Shown here one piece after another: positions 48,137 through 57,398 of a stretch of 64,000 nt of DNA. Location of the stretch: positions 62,001-126,000 of the forward strand of contig NZ_PVNP01000089.1 in assembly GCF_002993365.1 (NCBI RefSeq), read 5' to 3'. Source of the DNA: Marisediminitalea alba (lineage in GTDB: Bacteria; Pseudomonadota; Gammaproteobacteria; Enterobacterales; Alteromonadaceae). The notes beneath the pieces were generated by a model. That model worked only from the letters and a program-made list of their open reading frames with translations. It searched no databases and was not told the origin of the DNA. Position numbers and translations under genes: made by a program. How positions within the stretch are numbered: position 1 is the first letter of the stretch; each line of letters starts with the position of its first letter.

Positions 48137-48910
48137 ATGTCCAAAATGAGCAAGAGAACTCTTATTGCTTCTACTATGATGGGTGCATTCGCACTGACTG
48201 GTAGCGCAGTCGTCTCTGCAACGGATCTGAAAGATCTTCACAATGAAGAAGCGAAGATTCATGCGGCTGCAGCGAAATCTCAAGAAAAGATCAACGCGCT
48301 TTTCGAACAGTCACAAGAACTGTTAGTAGAATACCGTGGTGTTGTTGATGAAACTGAAAACCTGAAGATCTACAACGATTATCTGGCAAGTCTGGTTGCT
48401 GACCAGCAGCGTGGTATCGACTCTTTACAAAAGCAAATCGACAGCATCGAAGATACCAAACAAGGTATCGTTCCTCTGATGTTCCGTATGATCGACAGCC
48501 TTGAGAAATTCATCGAGCTGGACGTTCCAATTCGTCTTGAAGAGCGTAAAGAGCGTATTGAAAGACTGCGCGACCTGATGGCTAACTCGAATGTAACCGT
48601 TTCCGAGCAGTTCCGTCAGGTGCTTGATGCATACCTAATCGAAACTGAATACGGCACGCGCATCGCGTCTTACCAGGGTACTCTGGATGATAACGGTACT
48701 GAAGTAACCGTTGACTTCTTTAACCTGGGCCGTACTGCAATGCTTGCTCTGTCTCTGGACCAAAAACACGCTTGGGTTTGGAACAATGACACCCGTTCTT
48801 GGGAAGCACTTGGTGACGAATATCTGGGCTCTGTAAACGAAGCTGTGAAAATGGCTAATGGTTTGGTCCCAGCAGAACTTATCAAACTTCCAATTAAAGC
48901 AGCGGAGTAA
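48137..48910 (+). CDS. DUF3450 periplasmic coiled-coil protein
   Basis: A 257-residue protein with a signal peptide (to about residue 28, VVSA) and a long coiled coil (about 35-110). The rest fits DUF3450, including FRMIDSLEKFIELDVPI and DFFNLGRTAMLALSLD. It is the usual first gene of the TonB2/TtpC operons of Vibrio and Alteromonadales. Its role is unknown; it may sit in the periplasm with the TtpC extension. The ATG at 48137 is preferred over an upstream TTG and an ATG nine bases downstream; all three are possible. Confidence 0.88.
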   Translation: MSKMSKRTLIASTMMGAFALTGSAVVSATDLKDLHNEEAKIHAAAAKSQEKINALFEQSQELLVEYRGVVDETENLKIYNDYLASLVADQQRGIDSLQKQIDSIEDTKQGIVPLMFRMIDSLEKFIELDVPIRLEERKERIERLRDLMANSNVTVSEQFRQVLDAYLIETEYGTRIASYQGTLDDNGTEVTVDFFNLGRTAMLALSLDQKHAWVWNNDTRSWEALGDEYLGSVNEAVKMANGLVPAELIKLPIKAAE

Positions 48911-48916
48911 GCGTTA

Positions 48917-50275
48917 ATGAAACCAGTATTTAAATCTCTACTCGCCGCTGCGACGGTAGCGGTTATGTCTTCTACTGCGGTAGCTCAGGAGCCTGCAACT
49001 CTGCAAGACCTGCTGAACTCTGTGAAAGAAAACCGTGCTTCTGAAGCAAAAATCAACGCACAGCGCGAAGCAGAATTCCAATCTGCCCGTGCCGACAAGC
49101 AAGCATTACTGCGTAAAGCTCAGTCTGAATTAAAAGCTGAAGAAGACCGTGGTGATCGTCTGCAACAACAATTTTCTGACAACGAAGTAACGTTGAACGA
49201 AAAAGCTGCAGAACTGGAACAGGCTACCGGTACTCTAGGTGAGATGTTTGGTGTGGTACGTCAAGCATCTTCTGAAGCTTACGGCCGTATCGCAACGTCA
49301 ATCGTAAGTGCTCAGTATCCTGGCCGTGACGAATTCCTGGCTCGTATGTCTGAAGAATCTAAAGGTCTTCCTAACATCGACGAACTGGAAGAGCTGTGGA
49401 TTTCATTGCAAACTGAAATGACTGAACAGGGTTCAGTAGTTAAATTTACTACTGACGTAATTAACCTGGACGGTGGTACTAACTCACAAGAAGTTCTGCG
49501 TGTTGGTACATTTAACTTAGTAGGTGACGAAGGTTACCTGACTTACGACGACGAGAACGACATCGTTCAGCCTCTTGGTCGTCAGCCAGACGGCTACCTG
49601 GTTTCTGCTGCTAAAGATGCACGCGAAGCAACTTCAGGTTTCGTACCTTTTTATGCTGACCCTTCACGCGGCCAAATCTTAGGTCTGTTGAAGCAGAAAG
49701 CAACTATGTCTGAGCGTTATCACGCTGGTGGCGTAGTAGGTTACGTAATCACTGGTATGCTGGCAATTGGCCTGTTAATCGGTCTGTACAAACTGATCAC
49801 CCTGACTCTGATTGGTGGTAAGATCCGTTCACAGCTTAAAAATCCTTCAGCTCCTTCAGACAAAAACCCTCTGGGTCGAATCCTGAAAGTTTACAGTGAA
49901 AACAAAAACGTTGACGCTGAGAACCTGGAACTGAAACTGGATGAAGCTATACTGCGTGAACTGCCAAGCATCGACTCTGGCATTAACGTAATCAAAATCT
50001 TTGCGGCAATTGCACCTCTGCTGGGTCTGTTAGGTACAGTACTAGGTATGATCGCTACCTTCCAAACCATCACACTGTTCGGTACTGGTGACCCACGTAT
50101 GATGGCAGGAAGTATCTCTATGGCACTTGTAACTACCGCGCAAGGTATTATTGCAGCGCTGCCATTAATCTTGACGCACAGCATCGTTGCCTCTAAGAGC
50201 AAGTCAATCGTTCATATCCTGGACGAGCAGACTGCAGGCATCATTGCTGCTCACGCAGAGTCGGAGAAAGCATAA
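48917..50275 (+). CDS. TtpC-like MotA/TolQ/ExbB proton-channel protein with long periplasmic domain
   Basis: A 452-residue protein of the TonB2 system. The N-terminus has a signal sequence and a long coiled-coil periplasmic region (about 25-270). A first membrane helix is near 278-300. The C-terminal MotA/TolQ/ExbB domain has helices near 350-372 and 390-415, with the family sequence APLLGLLGTVLGMIATFQ (near 358). In Vibrio, TtpC is needed for TonB2-driven uptake through large receptors. It follows DUF3450 after six bases and precedes exbB. Confidence 0.93.
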   Translation: MKPVFKSLLAAATVAVMSSTAVAQEPATLQDLLNSVKENRASEAKINAQREAEFQSARADKQALLRKAQSELKAEEDRGDRLQQQFSDNEVTLNEKAAELEQATGTLGEMFGVVRQASSEAYGRIATSIVSAQYPGRDEFLARMSEESKGLPNIDELEELWISLQTEMTEQGSVVKFTTDVINLDGGTNSQEVLRVGTFNLVGDEGYLTYDDENDIVQPLGRQPDGYLVSAAKDAREATSGFVPFYADPSRGQILGLLKQKATMSERYHAGGVVGYVITGMLAIGLLIGLYKLITLTLIGGKIRSQLKNPSAPSDKNPLGRILKVYSENKNVDAENLELKLDEAILRELPSIDSGINVIKIFAAIAPLLGLLGTVLGMIATFQTITLFGTGDPRMMAGSISMALVTTAQGIIAALPLILTHSIVASKSKSIVHILDEQTAGIIAAHAESEKA

Positions 50276-50276
50276 T

Positions 50277-50801
50277 ATGGTTTACCTGATTGGATTATGG
50301 GAATCGGTCAGGGACTTTATCGCTACCGGCGGTGACGTGTTATACGCTGTTGCTGCCGCGCTCTTTCTCATGTGGGTATTAATGATTGAGCGCTACTGGT
50401 ATTTGACGTCAGTGTTTCCAAAAATGAAAAAGCAAATTATTCAGGATTGGAACGCTCGTGCAGATACTAAGTCATGGTATGCGCATAGAATCCGTGAAGC
50501 GTGGATCTCCGAGGCTTCAGATAACCTGAACGCCAGAATGCTTATCATTCGAACCCTGGTAGCTATGTGTCCGCTAATCGGACTACTGGGTACTGTAACT
50601 GGGATGATCAGCGTGTTTGAGACTATGGCAACGCAAGGTACGAGTAACGCACGTCTTATGGCGGGTGGTATCTCGATGGCAACTATCCCGACAATGGCGG
50701 GAATGGTCGCGGCGCTGTCAGGGCTGTTTATCAGTACTCGTCTCGAGGCGAAGGTTAAGATTGCGCGGGAAAAGCTAGTTGATAGCTTGCCGTATCATTA
50801 G
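50277..50801 (+). CDS. exbB: TonB-system proton channel ExbB
   Basis: A 174-residue inner-membrane protein with three helices. The conserved CPLIGLLGTVTGMISVFETMA block (near 98-118) lines the proton path with ExbD. It is the small ExbB2 type. The ATG at 50277 lies one base after the upstream stop and follows GGAGAAAG. A longer frame back to 50187 overlaps ttpC and is rejected. Confidence 0.95.
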   Translation: MVYLIGLWESVRDFIATGGDVLYAVAAALFLMWVLMIERYWYLTSVFPKMKKQIIQDWNARADTKSWYAHRIREAWISEASDNLNARMLIIRTLVAMCPLIGLLGTVTGMISVFETMATQGTSNARLMAGGISMATIPTMAGMVAALSGLFISTRLEAKVKIAREKLVDSLPYH

Positions 50802-50812
50802 AGAGAGAGATT

Positions 50813-51211
50813 ATGGCTCGAAAAGTCAGAACCGAAGAGGAAGATGCAGCGATTGATATGACGCCTATGCTGGACATCGTATTCATCATGCTGATCTTCT
50901 TTATCGTGACAACGGTTTTCGTTAAGGAAGCCGGTATAGAAGTTAACAAGCCCGATGCGAGCCGAGCGTTCTTACATAAAAATGCTAACATTTTCATTGC
51001 GATCACCGAAGATGGCGATGTCTGGTTAGATAAACGCGAGGTGTCTGTTGACAGCGTCAGGGCAAACTTAGAGCGATTACTTACGGAGCAACCAACTGAT
51101 TATGTGTTTATACAGGCTGATATTAAGGCTAAACACGGGGTGGTTGTTGAAGTTATGGACCAGGTTAAAGCCGCAGGCATTGACCGTATTGCAGTAGCAG
51201 CGAGGAACTAG
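50813..51211 (+). CDS. exbD: TonB-system protein ExbD
   Basis: A 132-residue single-helix protein. The membrane segment (about 15-38) includes the essential proton-binding aspartate in [15 protein letters not shown]. The periplasmic domain follows. GAGAGAGA precedes the ATG. The gap to tonB is one base. Confidence 0.95.
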   Translation: MARKVRTEEEDAAIDMTPMLDIVFIMLIFFIVTTVFVKEAGIEVNKPDASRAFLHKNANIFIAITEDGDVWLDKREVSVDSVRANLERLLTEQPTDYVFIQADIKAKHGVVVEVMDQVKAAGIDRIAVAARN

Positions 51212-51212
51212 T

Positions 51213-51824
51213 ATGGGTAGAATTATCGCCTCTATAGTCATCGGTGCAGCCGTAGCATTTGGTCTGTTCGTAGTAATGGCTAAACTTATTGAAAACTCAG
51301 CGCGTCCGGTTGATGAAATTCCGGATGCACCGGTTATCGATATCGTTATGCAGCCGCCAGAAGAGGATACGCAAACACGTACCCGTGTTCCGCCACCTCC
51401 TCCTCCTCCGCCACAACAGCCACCTAAAATGGAGCCTGTTGAGCCGGAAGAAGCTGAGCCGGATGCAGACGGATTCAGCCTGGATATACCAGGTGTCGAT
51501 ACCGGTGGTGTTGGTGTAAACATTGGTGGTGTTGGTGCGATGCAGAGTGATGGTGATGCGACACCTATCGTTCGTATCGATCCTAAGTACCCGCCACAGG
51601 CAGCACGTGATGGTAAAGAAGGCTGGGTTAAGCTTCAGTTTACTATCATGGAAGATGGCTCTGTTGATGACATCGATGTAATCGATGCGAATCCAAAGCG
51701 TATCTTCGACCGTGAAGCCCGTCGAGCTCTGGCGAAGTGGAAATACAAGCCGAAGATCGTTGACGGTAAGCCTGTTAAGCAACCAAATATGTTTGTACAA
51801 CTAGACTTTAAACTGGAGCAATAA
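51213..51824 (+). CDS. tonB: TonB energy-transducing protein
   Basis: A 203-residue protein that couples proton motive force to outer-membrane receptors. An N-terminal helix (about 4-24) anchors it. A proline-rich segment ([14 protein letters not shown] near 58-71) and an acidic stretch span the periplasm. A glycine/valine run precedes the C-terminal TonB domain (about 118-203) with [16 protein letters not shown]. It is a short TonB2-type protein. Confidence 0.96.
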   Translation: MGRIIASIVIGAAVAFGLFVVMAKLIENSARPVDEIPDAPVIDIVMQPPEEDTQTRTRVPPPPPPPPQQPPKMEPVEPEEAEPDADGFSLDIPGVDTGGVGVNIGGVGAMQSDGDATPIVRIDPKYPPQAARDGKEGWVKLQFTIMEDGSVDDIDVIDANPKRIFDREARRALAKWKYKPKIVDGKPVKQPNMFVQLDFKLEQ

Positions 51825-51826
51825 TC

Positions 51827-53095
51827 ATGTTGAAATCCACAATGTTTAAAAAGTCACTGGTAGTAGCGGCATTTACTCTGGGCTCAGCGATTGCGTTGCC
51901 AGCCGCAGCGCAAAGCTCGGCACCGGTAGTGTGCCCAGGCTACGAGAAAGGTACAACCAACCTGGTTGGTGAGCGTGTAGGTAAAAAAGTACAGAAGGCT
52001 TTTGAGGCTTATAACGAAGACCTGATTGATGACGCGATCACAATCCTGTCTGAAATTGAAGCGAAAGAAGACTTTGATAAAGCTTATGTAAACCGTTTCC
52101 TCGGTAATATCATGGCGACTAAAGACGGCATGGGGCCAAAAGCTCTGGAACTGTTAGTGTCGTCGGTAGAGACTAAGGTGTTAAACGACCTTGAGCACTC
52201 GCAAACGCTCAAGCTTGTTGCTGACCTTAGTCTGCAGGAAAAGGAATACGAGCAAGCGGTTAAGTACTATCAGGCATATCTCGACTTTACTTGTAAAGAA
52301 GACCCTGAAGTTTATACCCGTATGGCCAACGCTTTTTATGAGCTCAAGCAATACGACAAGCTTATCGATCCAGCTAACAAAGCTATCGCGTTATATGAAG
52401 AGCCAAACAAAAACCCGTATGTACTGAAGTTATCTTCGTACTATGAGCGTAAGATGTATAAAGAAACCGTTGGGGTTGCTGAGGACATCGTTAACACGTT
52501 CCCTGAAGAAGGTAAGTGGTGGGTTCAGTTAGGTCAGTTTTATCTGATGATCGAAGACTATAAAAAGTCTTTAGCGACATTAGAAATTGCATATAACCAG
52601 GGCTTTTTAGAAAAACCTAATCTGGTAAAAATGTTGTCTCAGTTGTACGCAACAAACAATATGCCTTATCGCTCAGCCAAGGTGCTGGCAGAGAATATTG
52701 CGAACGGCAAGATTGAGAAAACAGCAGATAATCTGGCGTCTGTAGCGAACAGCTATCACCAGGCGATGGAGTACGAAACTGCTGCACAGTATTATCAGCA
52801 AGCGGCAGAAATGTCGTCTGATCCAGAATTTTACCGTAAGCAGGGTGTACTGCTGCTGGTTGCAGAGGATTACAAAGGTGCTATTACAGCTCTTTCTAAA
52901 GCTCTGGAACGTGGCGTAGAAGACCCGGGCAAAGTTCACTTTAGCTTAATGGAAGCTAACTTCTATGCCGGAGACTTTAAACAAGCCTACGAGCATATTA
53001 AGGAAGCGAAAAAGGACAAGACATTACGCAGAAATGCGAATGCCTGGGAACCTTACATCAAGCAAAAAGCGAAAAACCGCGGTATTAATATCTAA
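51827..53095 (+). CDS. TPR-repeat protein of the TonB2 operon
   Basis: A 422-residue periplasmic protein with a signal peptide (to about residue 29, PAAAQ) and tetratricopeptide repeats through most of its length (about 60-410), such as EYEQAVKYYQAYLDF and ETAAQYYQQAAEM. TPR proteins close TonB2 operons in Alteromonadales and Vibrio, where a TPR partner is needed for some receptors. It follows tonB after two bases. Function is inferred from context. Confidence 0.88.
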   Translation: MLKSTMFKKSLVVAAFTLGSAIALPAAAQSSAPVVCPGYEKGTTNLVGERVGKKVQKAFEAYNEDLIDDAITILSEIEAKEDFDKAYVNRFLGNIMATKDGMGPKALELLVSSVETKVLNDLEHSQTLKLVADLSLQEKEYEQAVKYYQAYLDFTCKEDPEVYTRMANAFYELKQYDKLIDPANKAIALYEEPNKNPYVLKLSSYYERKMYKETVGVAEDIVNTFPEEGKWWVQLGQFYLMIEDYKKSLATLEIAYNQGFLEKPNLVKMLSQLYATNNMPYRSAKVLAENIANGKIEKTADNLASVANSYHQAMEYETAAQYYQQAAEMSSDPEFYRKQGVLLLVAEDYKGAITALSKALERGVEDPGKVHFSLMEANFYAGDFKQAYEHIKEAKKDKTLRRNANAWEPYIKQKAKNRGINI

Positions 53096-53100
53096 TAGAA

Positions 53101-53127
53101 AAAAGCGCCTTAAGGGCGCTTTTTTTA
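53101..53127 (+). terminator. Terminator after the TonB operon
   Basis: AAAAGCGCC pairs with GGCGCTTTT around TTAAG, followed by a run of T. Confidence 0.92.
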
Positions 53128-53155
53128 TCTCTGTCATCCTCATTCTTTATTGTTC

Positions 53156-55273
53156 TTACCGGGTAAGTACACGACCAATATGGCTGGAGATGAAACGCTC
53201 CGTTTCACGTTTGCCGCTGAGCCTGTACCGCTCAGTAAGGGTATTGAGTTTGTTACTGTTTGCCACAAAGTCCTCTAGCACAGCCTTGCTCTCGTTGTCC
53301 GTAATTGCCTCTGATTGTGTTTCAAGCAGCCACGCAACACTGCCACGGGCATGCTGAAGACTTCTGCTGCCGTTAATAACCTGCTCCAGTATGGTTAAAG
53401 TGCACGCTCGAATACTTTCGTTCACCGCAAAAGGTGAAAAAGGAGCCTGACAGCCAAAACTCTCCGGTGCAGGGTGGAGCAATAACTCCTGGCTAAAACG
53501 CTGTGTAATAAGCGCCTGAACATCAAGCATTAACTGACTCAATGGCAGAAACATGAGTAAACTGTATTCACCACTTGAGGCGTCACGTTTTAATCCCGGT
53601 TTGGCGGGCACAAAGTCATTTGTGTTCCAAAAGGCTGTCAAAGAAGGCGTTGCACCATAAGAAGTAGTCAGTGCGTCCACTCCCGCAGTTTTTGCCTGTT
53701 GCAGCAACCTGTTAATTAATGTGGTGGCGATACCTTTGCGTCTGAACCGGGGTAGAACTGCGATTCGGTTAATACGCCAGTAGGTTGCAGTCGCCATAGC
53801 TGAAGATGCTAAAAGCATGCTTAAACCCTGGGCTGACAGGTGTCCGTTTACCCGTCTGGCGCCGCAGGCAATATCATTTGCAACGTCTCTGAGCAATGCT
53901 CCGCCTTCCTGCTGATAATTTAGTACACCAATTACTTCATTGTCGCGAATTGCCAGTAACGTATTATTTGCAGGCGAGTCGTAGAGGCGTACCAACTCAT
54001 CGGCAGTGGTCTGATAGTGAGCTTGCATGAGCAGGGGGAGCAACTGGCGATTAGTGGAGCTATCGAACTGTCCCTTATCAAGCGCCTCATAGCAGATAGT
54101 GCTGCTGCAGAGAGTTTCTTCAGGTTCGACTTCACCATTAGCTAAAACAGTTGTGTCCATACATAGCGCGCGATACCAGAATCGCTCCAGCGGGTCGCCT
54201 TCATACCAGCGAATCGGAGTCTGCAATTCGTAATGGTGAATATCCGGCCGGTGTTGCTTAAGCCAGGGGATAAAGCGGGTGATAAAGCCTCTTCCAGACC
54301 CTTCATAGCCTCGTACTGTAGTACTAAGCAACAGGTGCTTTGCCTGATTGCAAAGTGCGGTGAGCTGCGGCACCGGAATGCTAGCGGCTTCGTCAATAAG
54401 TAATAATGTTGAATCGGTGATATTGGTCAGCAAAGGGTGGTCAAGGGGGAGCCATCGGCATGTCAGTTCATTAAATGAAACCTGATGCCGATCGATCTGT
54501 GTCACCTGAGGGCAGGTTAACAGAACCCCGGTAAACACCTGATTTACTGACTCTGCATAACGACTGGTGATAATCACAGACTGTGCTTGTGTGGCCATAT
54601 AGTGCCCGGCAATTATGCCCAACAGGGTTGATTTACCTCTGCCACGGTCGGCAGTGAGCAATGCGCTTCCTATAGGTTGGCCGCCGGTTATAAGGTTGAA
54701 CAGGCGCTGTTGTTCTTCCGATTTGAATGGAGAAGGGGGAGCCACCGGTGGTTGTGCAGAATTTAGTTCAGGCAACTCCGGCGCGTAATTCTCGCGTAAT
54801 ATGGCAACGTTTGACGTATCTCCGAACTGCATCAGAATAGCAGCCCGCAGTTGACTGAATTGCAGTTGTTCCCCGTAACTTAAATAGTGGCCGGTAGATG
54901 CCTCGCGGTAAACGGGCCATTGGTTAAAGTCCGGACAGCATATAACCATCAGACCACCCTGAGTAACCGTCCCGGCAACGGCCAGAACAGCATTAGGACG
55001 AAAGGCATCAAAGGTATCAACAATTGCCAGACTGTATTCGGCACCAAGAACGTGTCGGTAGGCGGCGATATTTAGTGAGTTATTGCCTGGGTAAAGAAAT
55101 GTACCCAGAAGCAGGGTTTCCTGGTCACGATATTGTTGTGTTAATTGGTCGACAACGTCTTTGCAGTAATGCGCAGAACCGCTCACTACCAGCAGTTGGC
55201 GGTGAGCATTGAGAGTCTGTACGAGCGCAGTATTCCAGTTGGATAGTGCGGTTAACGTTTTCGCGGTGGGCAT
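53156..55273 (-). CDS. tmcA: tRNA(Met) cytidine acetyltransferase TmcA
   Basis: A 705-residue enzyme that makes N4-acetylcytidine at the wobble position of elongator tRNA-Met, using acetyl-CoA and ATP. An N-terminal DUF1726-type segment precedes a helicase-like ATPase with Walker A ADRGRGKST (208-216) and Walker B LLLIDEAASIP (near 290). A GNAT domain carries RINRIAVLPRFRRKGIATTLI (near 490-510). A C-terminal tRNA-binding tail follows. Length is close to E. coli TmcA (671). It is followed on the minus strand by no further gene in the window. Confidence 0.94.
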   Translation of the reverse strand: MPTAKTLTALSNWNTALVQTLNAHRQLLVVSGSAHYCKDVVDQLTQQYRDQETLLLGTFLYPGNNSLNIAAYRHVLGAEYSLAIVDTFDAFRPNAVLAVAGTVTQGGLMVICCPDFNQWPVYREASTGHYLSYGEQLQFSQLRAAILMQFGDTSNVAILRENYAPELPELNSAQPPVAPPSPFKSEEQQRLFNLITGGQPIGSALLTADRGRGKSTLLGIIAGHYMATQAQSVIITSRYAESVNQVFTGVLLTCPQVTQIDRHQVSFNELTCRWLPLDHPLLTNITDSTLLLIDEAASIPVPQLTALCNQAKHLLLSTTVRGYEGSGRGFITRFIPWLKQHRPDIHHYELQTPIRWYEGDPLERFWYRALCMDTTVLANGEVEPEETLCSSTICYEALDKGQFDSSTNRQLLPLLMQAHYQTTADELVRLYDSPANNTLLAIRDNEVIGVLNYQQEGGALLRDVANDIACGARRVNGHLSAQGLSMLLASSAMATATYWRINRIAVLPRFRRKGIATTLINRLLQQAKTAGVDALTTSYGATPSLTAFWNTNDFVPAKPGLKRDASSGEYSLLMFLPLSQLMLDVQALITQRFSQELLLHPAPESFGCQAPFSPFAVNESIRACTLTILEQVINGSRSLQHARGSVAWLLETQSEAITDNESKAVLEDFVANSNKLNTLTERYRLSGKRETERFISSHIGRVLTR

Positions 55274-55357
55274 AGGAGCAAAAAGTCATCACGTAAAATC
55301 GCTATTGTACCTGTTTGTGGAGTGGCCACCAATGCAGCCACAATCATTAGTAGTACA

Positions 55358-57121
55358 TTACCAATTTGCCAGGAGCTCTATGGCCTCGGTTAGCTGCTGT
55401 TCTGACAGTACGTCAGCGAGTTGTTCGTCGTGAATTTGGGCCTGATTAAAACACAAACTGTTAAAGGCCAGTTCATGACAACAGCGGATCCGTTGATTCA
55501 CTTTTGCATCCGGTTCCTGACACAACCGCCACAAAGTTTGATTTACCTTACTGGTAAAGCCCCATCTGACCAACAACAGCGACGAGGCGCCATACAGGCA
55601 CAGGTTATGTTCTGCAGCCAGTGCAGACTGGAATTCGTCAAAACTGGAAGCGTTCTGCCACTGTTCAAAAAACAATGAGGCATCCAAATGTTCGGTATGA
55701 AATATCAACAATAAGGCCAGCGGACCAAACAGGGTGAGCTGGGCTATAAGGGCTTTATCGTCGCTGCTGTATTCGCTGGCAAATAAAGTTTCAAATAAGG
55801 CATTGCTTAACAGCATAGCGTCAATCAGCCGCTCGATATTCGGGTGTACACTTTGTACTGTGAGATATTGCTGGGCGGCAAATAACACCGCGAGGTTTCT
55901 CACGTTGTTAACGCCGAGGTTGCGGCCAATAGCTTGTTCAAGAGACTGCGGCACGGATCCGTAGAGCGCTTTGCTGGCTTTACCAATGATGTGAGCCAGA
56001 AATACCGGGTCTGGCTCGATGAGCTTTACCAGTCGGCTCACGGTAAGTTGTTCATCAGACAGATTCACGATATGGCTGATGGTTTCCGGCAAGGGTGGCA
56101 GATTTTCGGTTACTTCGATCAGTGCCTGGTTACCCCGCTGGAATCTCAGTCGGCTTCCGACCTGACGTAACTGTCCAGGGCTTATGCCGGTAAACTCCTT
56201 AAAACTGCGGTCGAAGGAACGGCGATCGGAAAAGCCCAGTGACTCAGCCAGCACATCCACTTTCTCGCCGCTCAGTAAACCATTTATGCTGCGTTCGTGA
56301 ATATGCGATTTTAGCAGGGCGCTGAAAGACAGCTTCTCCTGTTTGAGTTTGCGCCGAAACACCGACTCAGACATGCCCAACAGTTCGCCAACCGCTTCAG
56401 AGCGAATTCTGGCAGGGGTATCAAACTGTTTAAACGCATCGACTAAATCTTGTTTAAAGCCCCCTTCACCGGCAGGTTGCAGGTTTTTGACCAGTACCAG
56501 TTGCAGTTTTGGGCTGTAAAAAAACGATGGGCTGGCTAACCAGCGGGCATCAAAAGTAACAGCCAGTGCAGGATGGTGGTGGCTGCAGTGAGCCTCACTC
56601 ACCGAGGCTAATAACCACCCGGGATGTTCGTGAACGAGTTCAACCTGGTTAAAATCGAAATTTCGACCGGCCAGGTGACGAAACAGGGCTAGCAGGAAAG
56701 CTACTACAAAGGGCTCCATATCCGCCAGAATGCCAGCATTGATGGTGAGGGTTACCTCGTCGTCTGTTTTATTGATTTGTATCTCTTCTGAGGCTTCAAA
56801 TAAAGGCGACTCAAAAGTATGCAAAGCATCCAGTGCGGCATTGATATCGCGGGCCATGGATAAAAAACAATGAAAGGTGCCCATCTTGTTAAAATCAAGA
56901 TAGCCTAATAAAGACTGGCCAATCCGTTGTGGTGAATCATTCTTGCTCAGGAATGCTAATTTTTCATTCAGGGCGGTAACCGGGTAGTCACCACTTTCAA
57001 TGTCTCCAAGTGCCAATAAAGCCGTAGACTCGTCTTCCGTGCTCAGGCTCTTATCCCGGCGTAATGATAATAACGCCCGTGTAACGGCTGACCAAAACGT
57101 TCCTGTATAGGTAACAGACAT
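55358..57121 (-). CDS. AraC-family regulator fused to an HDOD domain
   Basis: A 587-residue protein combining two signalling types. The first 230 residues resemble the sensory domain of AraC proteins of the Arabinose_bd-like type. A helix-turn-helix pair at about 245-335 is plain AraC/XylS: RSEAVGELLGMSESVFRRKLKQ, then VDVLAESLGFSDRRSFDRSFKEFTGISPGQLR. A C-terminal HDOD domain starts near residue 350 (LPPLPETISHIVNL) and includes LVKLIEPDPVFLAHIIGKASKALYG. HDOD domains are HD-like folds without catalytic metal and usually occur with receiver or GGDEF domains. It is divergent from a c-di-GMP riboswitch and surface protein gene. Regulatory targets are unknown. Confidence 0.85.
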   Translation of the reverse strand: MSVTYTGTFWSAVTRALLSLRRDKSLSTEDESTALLALGDIESGDYPVTALNEKLAFLSKNDSPQRIGQSLLGYLDFNKMGTFHCFLSMARDINAALDALHTFESPLFEASEEIQINKTDDEVTLTINAGILADMEPFVVAFLLALFRHLAGRNFDFNQVELVHEHPGWLLASVSEAHCSHHHPALAVTFDARWLASPSFFYSPKLQLVLVKNLQPAGEGGFKQDLVDAFKQFDTPARIRSEAVGELLGMSESVFRRKLKQEKLSFSALLKSHIHERSINGLLSGEKVDVLAESLGFSDRRSFDRSFKEFTGISPGQLRQVGSRLRFQRGNQALIEVTENLPPLPETISHIVNLSDEQLTVSRLVKLIEPDPVFLAHIIGKASKALYGSVPQSLEQAIGRNLGVNNVRNLAVLFAAQQYLTVQSVHPNIERLIDAMLLSNALFETLFASEYSSDDKALIAQLTLFGPLALLLIFHTEHLDASLFFEQWQNASSFDEFQSALAAEHNLCLYGASSLLLVRWGFTSKVNQTLWRLCQEPDAKVNQRIRCCHELAFNSLCFNQAQIHDEQLADVLSEQQLTEAIELLANW

Positions 57122-57165
57122 ATCAAATTTTATATCCCTTGCGATTCTCCCACCATAATAACGAC

Positions 57166-57229
57166 TTTTGTCCGGCTGTTAAGTGAGGACGGACAAAATT
57201 GTCCTATAGTTCGATAAAATGTGTCCTAT
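57166..57229. promoter_or_regulatory. Phased TGTCC repeats, candidate AraC-HDOD operator
   Basis: TGTCC occurs at 57169, 57200 and 57222. The last two are within TGTCCTAT and exactly 22 bases apart, close to two helical turns, as AraC proteins prefer. The middle one is also half of a dyad GGACAA-AA-TTGTCC (57191-57204). Confidence 0.45.
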
Positions 57230-57271
57230 TTTGATTTTTCTTCTGCGTTACCATTAATCCCGAAGTTTGAT

Positions 57272-57354
57272 GATGCACAAAGCCAAACTTGTTGTGAAGC
57301 AAGGACGGAAAGCCACGGGCCTTTGAGTTTCAAAGGTGGCCGGGTTACTCAGAG
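57272..57354 (+). ncRNA. c-di-GMP-I (GEMM) riboswitch
   Basis: The consensus of this aptamer is matched part by part. The P2 stem has a GNRA tetraloop (CTTGTT-GTGA-AGCAAG). It is preceded by GCACAAAGCCAAAC and followed by the tetraloop-receptor segment GGACGGAAAGCC. A second stem pairs CCTTTGA with TTCAAAGG, and the 3' strand is GGCCGGGTTACTC. It lies 45 bases before the surface protein start, so c-di-GMP probably sets its expression. Confidence 0.9.
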
Positions 57355-57398
57355 TCAGTACAGTTTTTACGTATTGATTAGTAGTTAAGGATTAAAAC

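Noticed and set aside
50187..50276. Upstream extension of exbB
   Set aside because: It overlaps ttpC in another frame; the ATG at 50277 has its own ribosome site and matches the ExbB family start.
51077..51523. Glycine/serine-rich frame on the minus strand
   Set aside because: Its composition is the reverse complement of the proline-rich TonB linker; it is a shadow of tonB and exbD.
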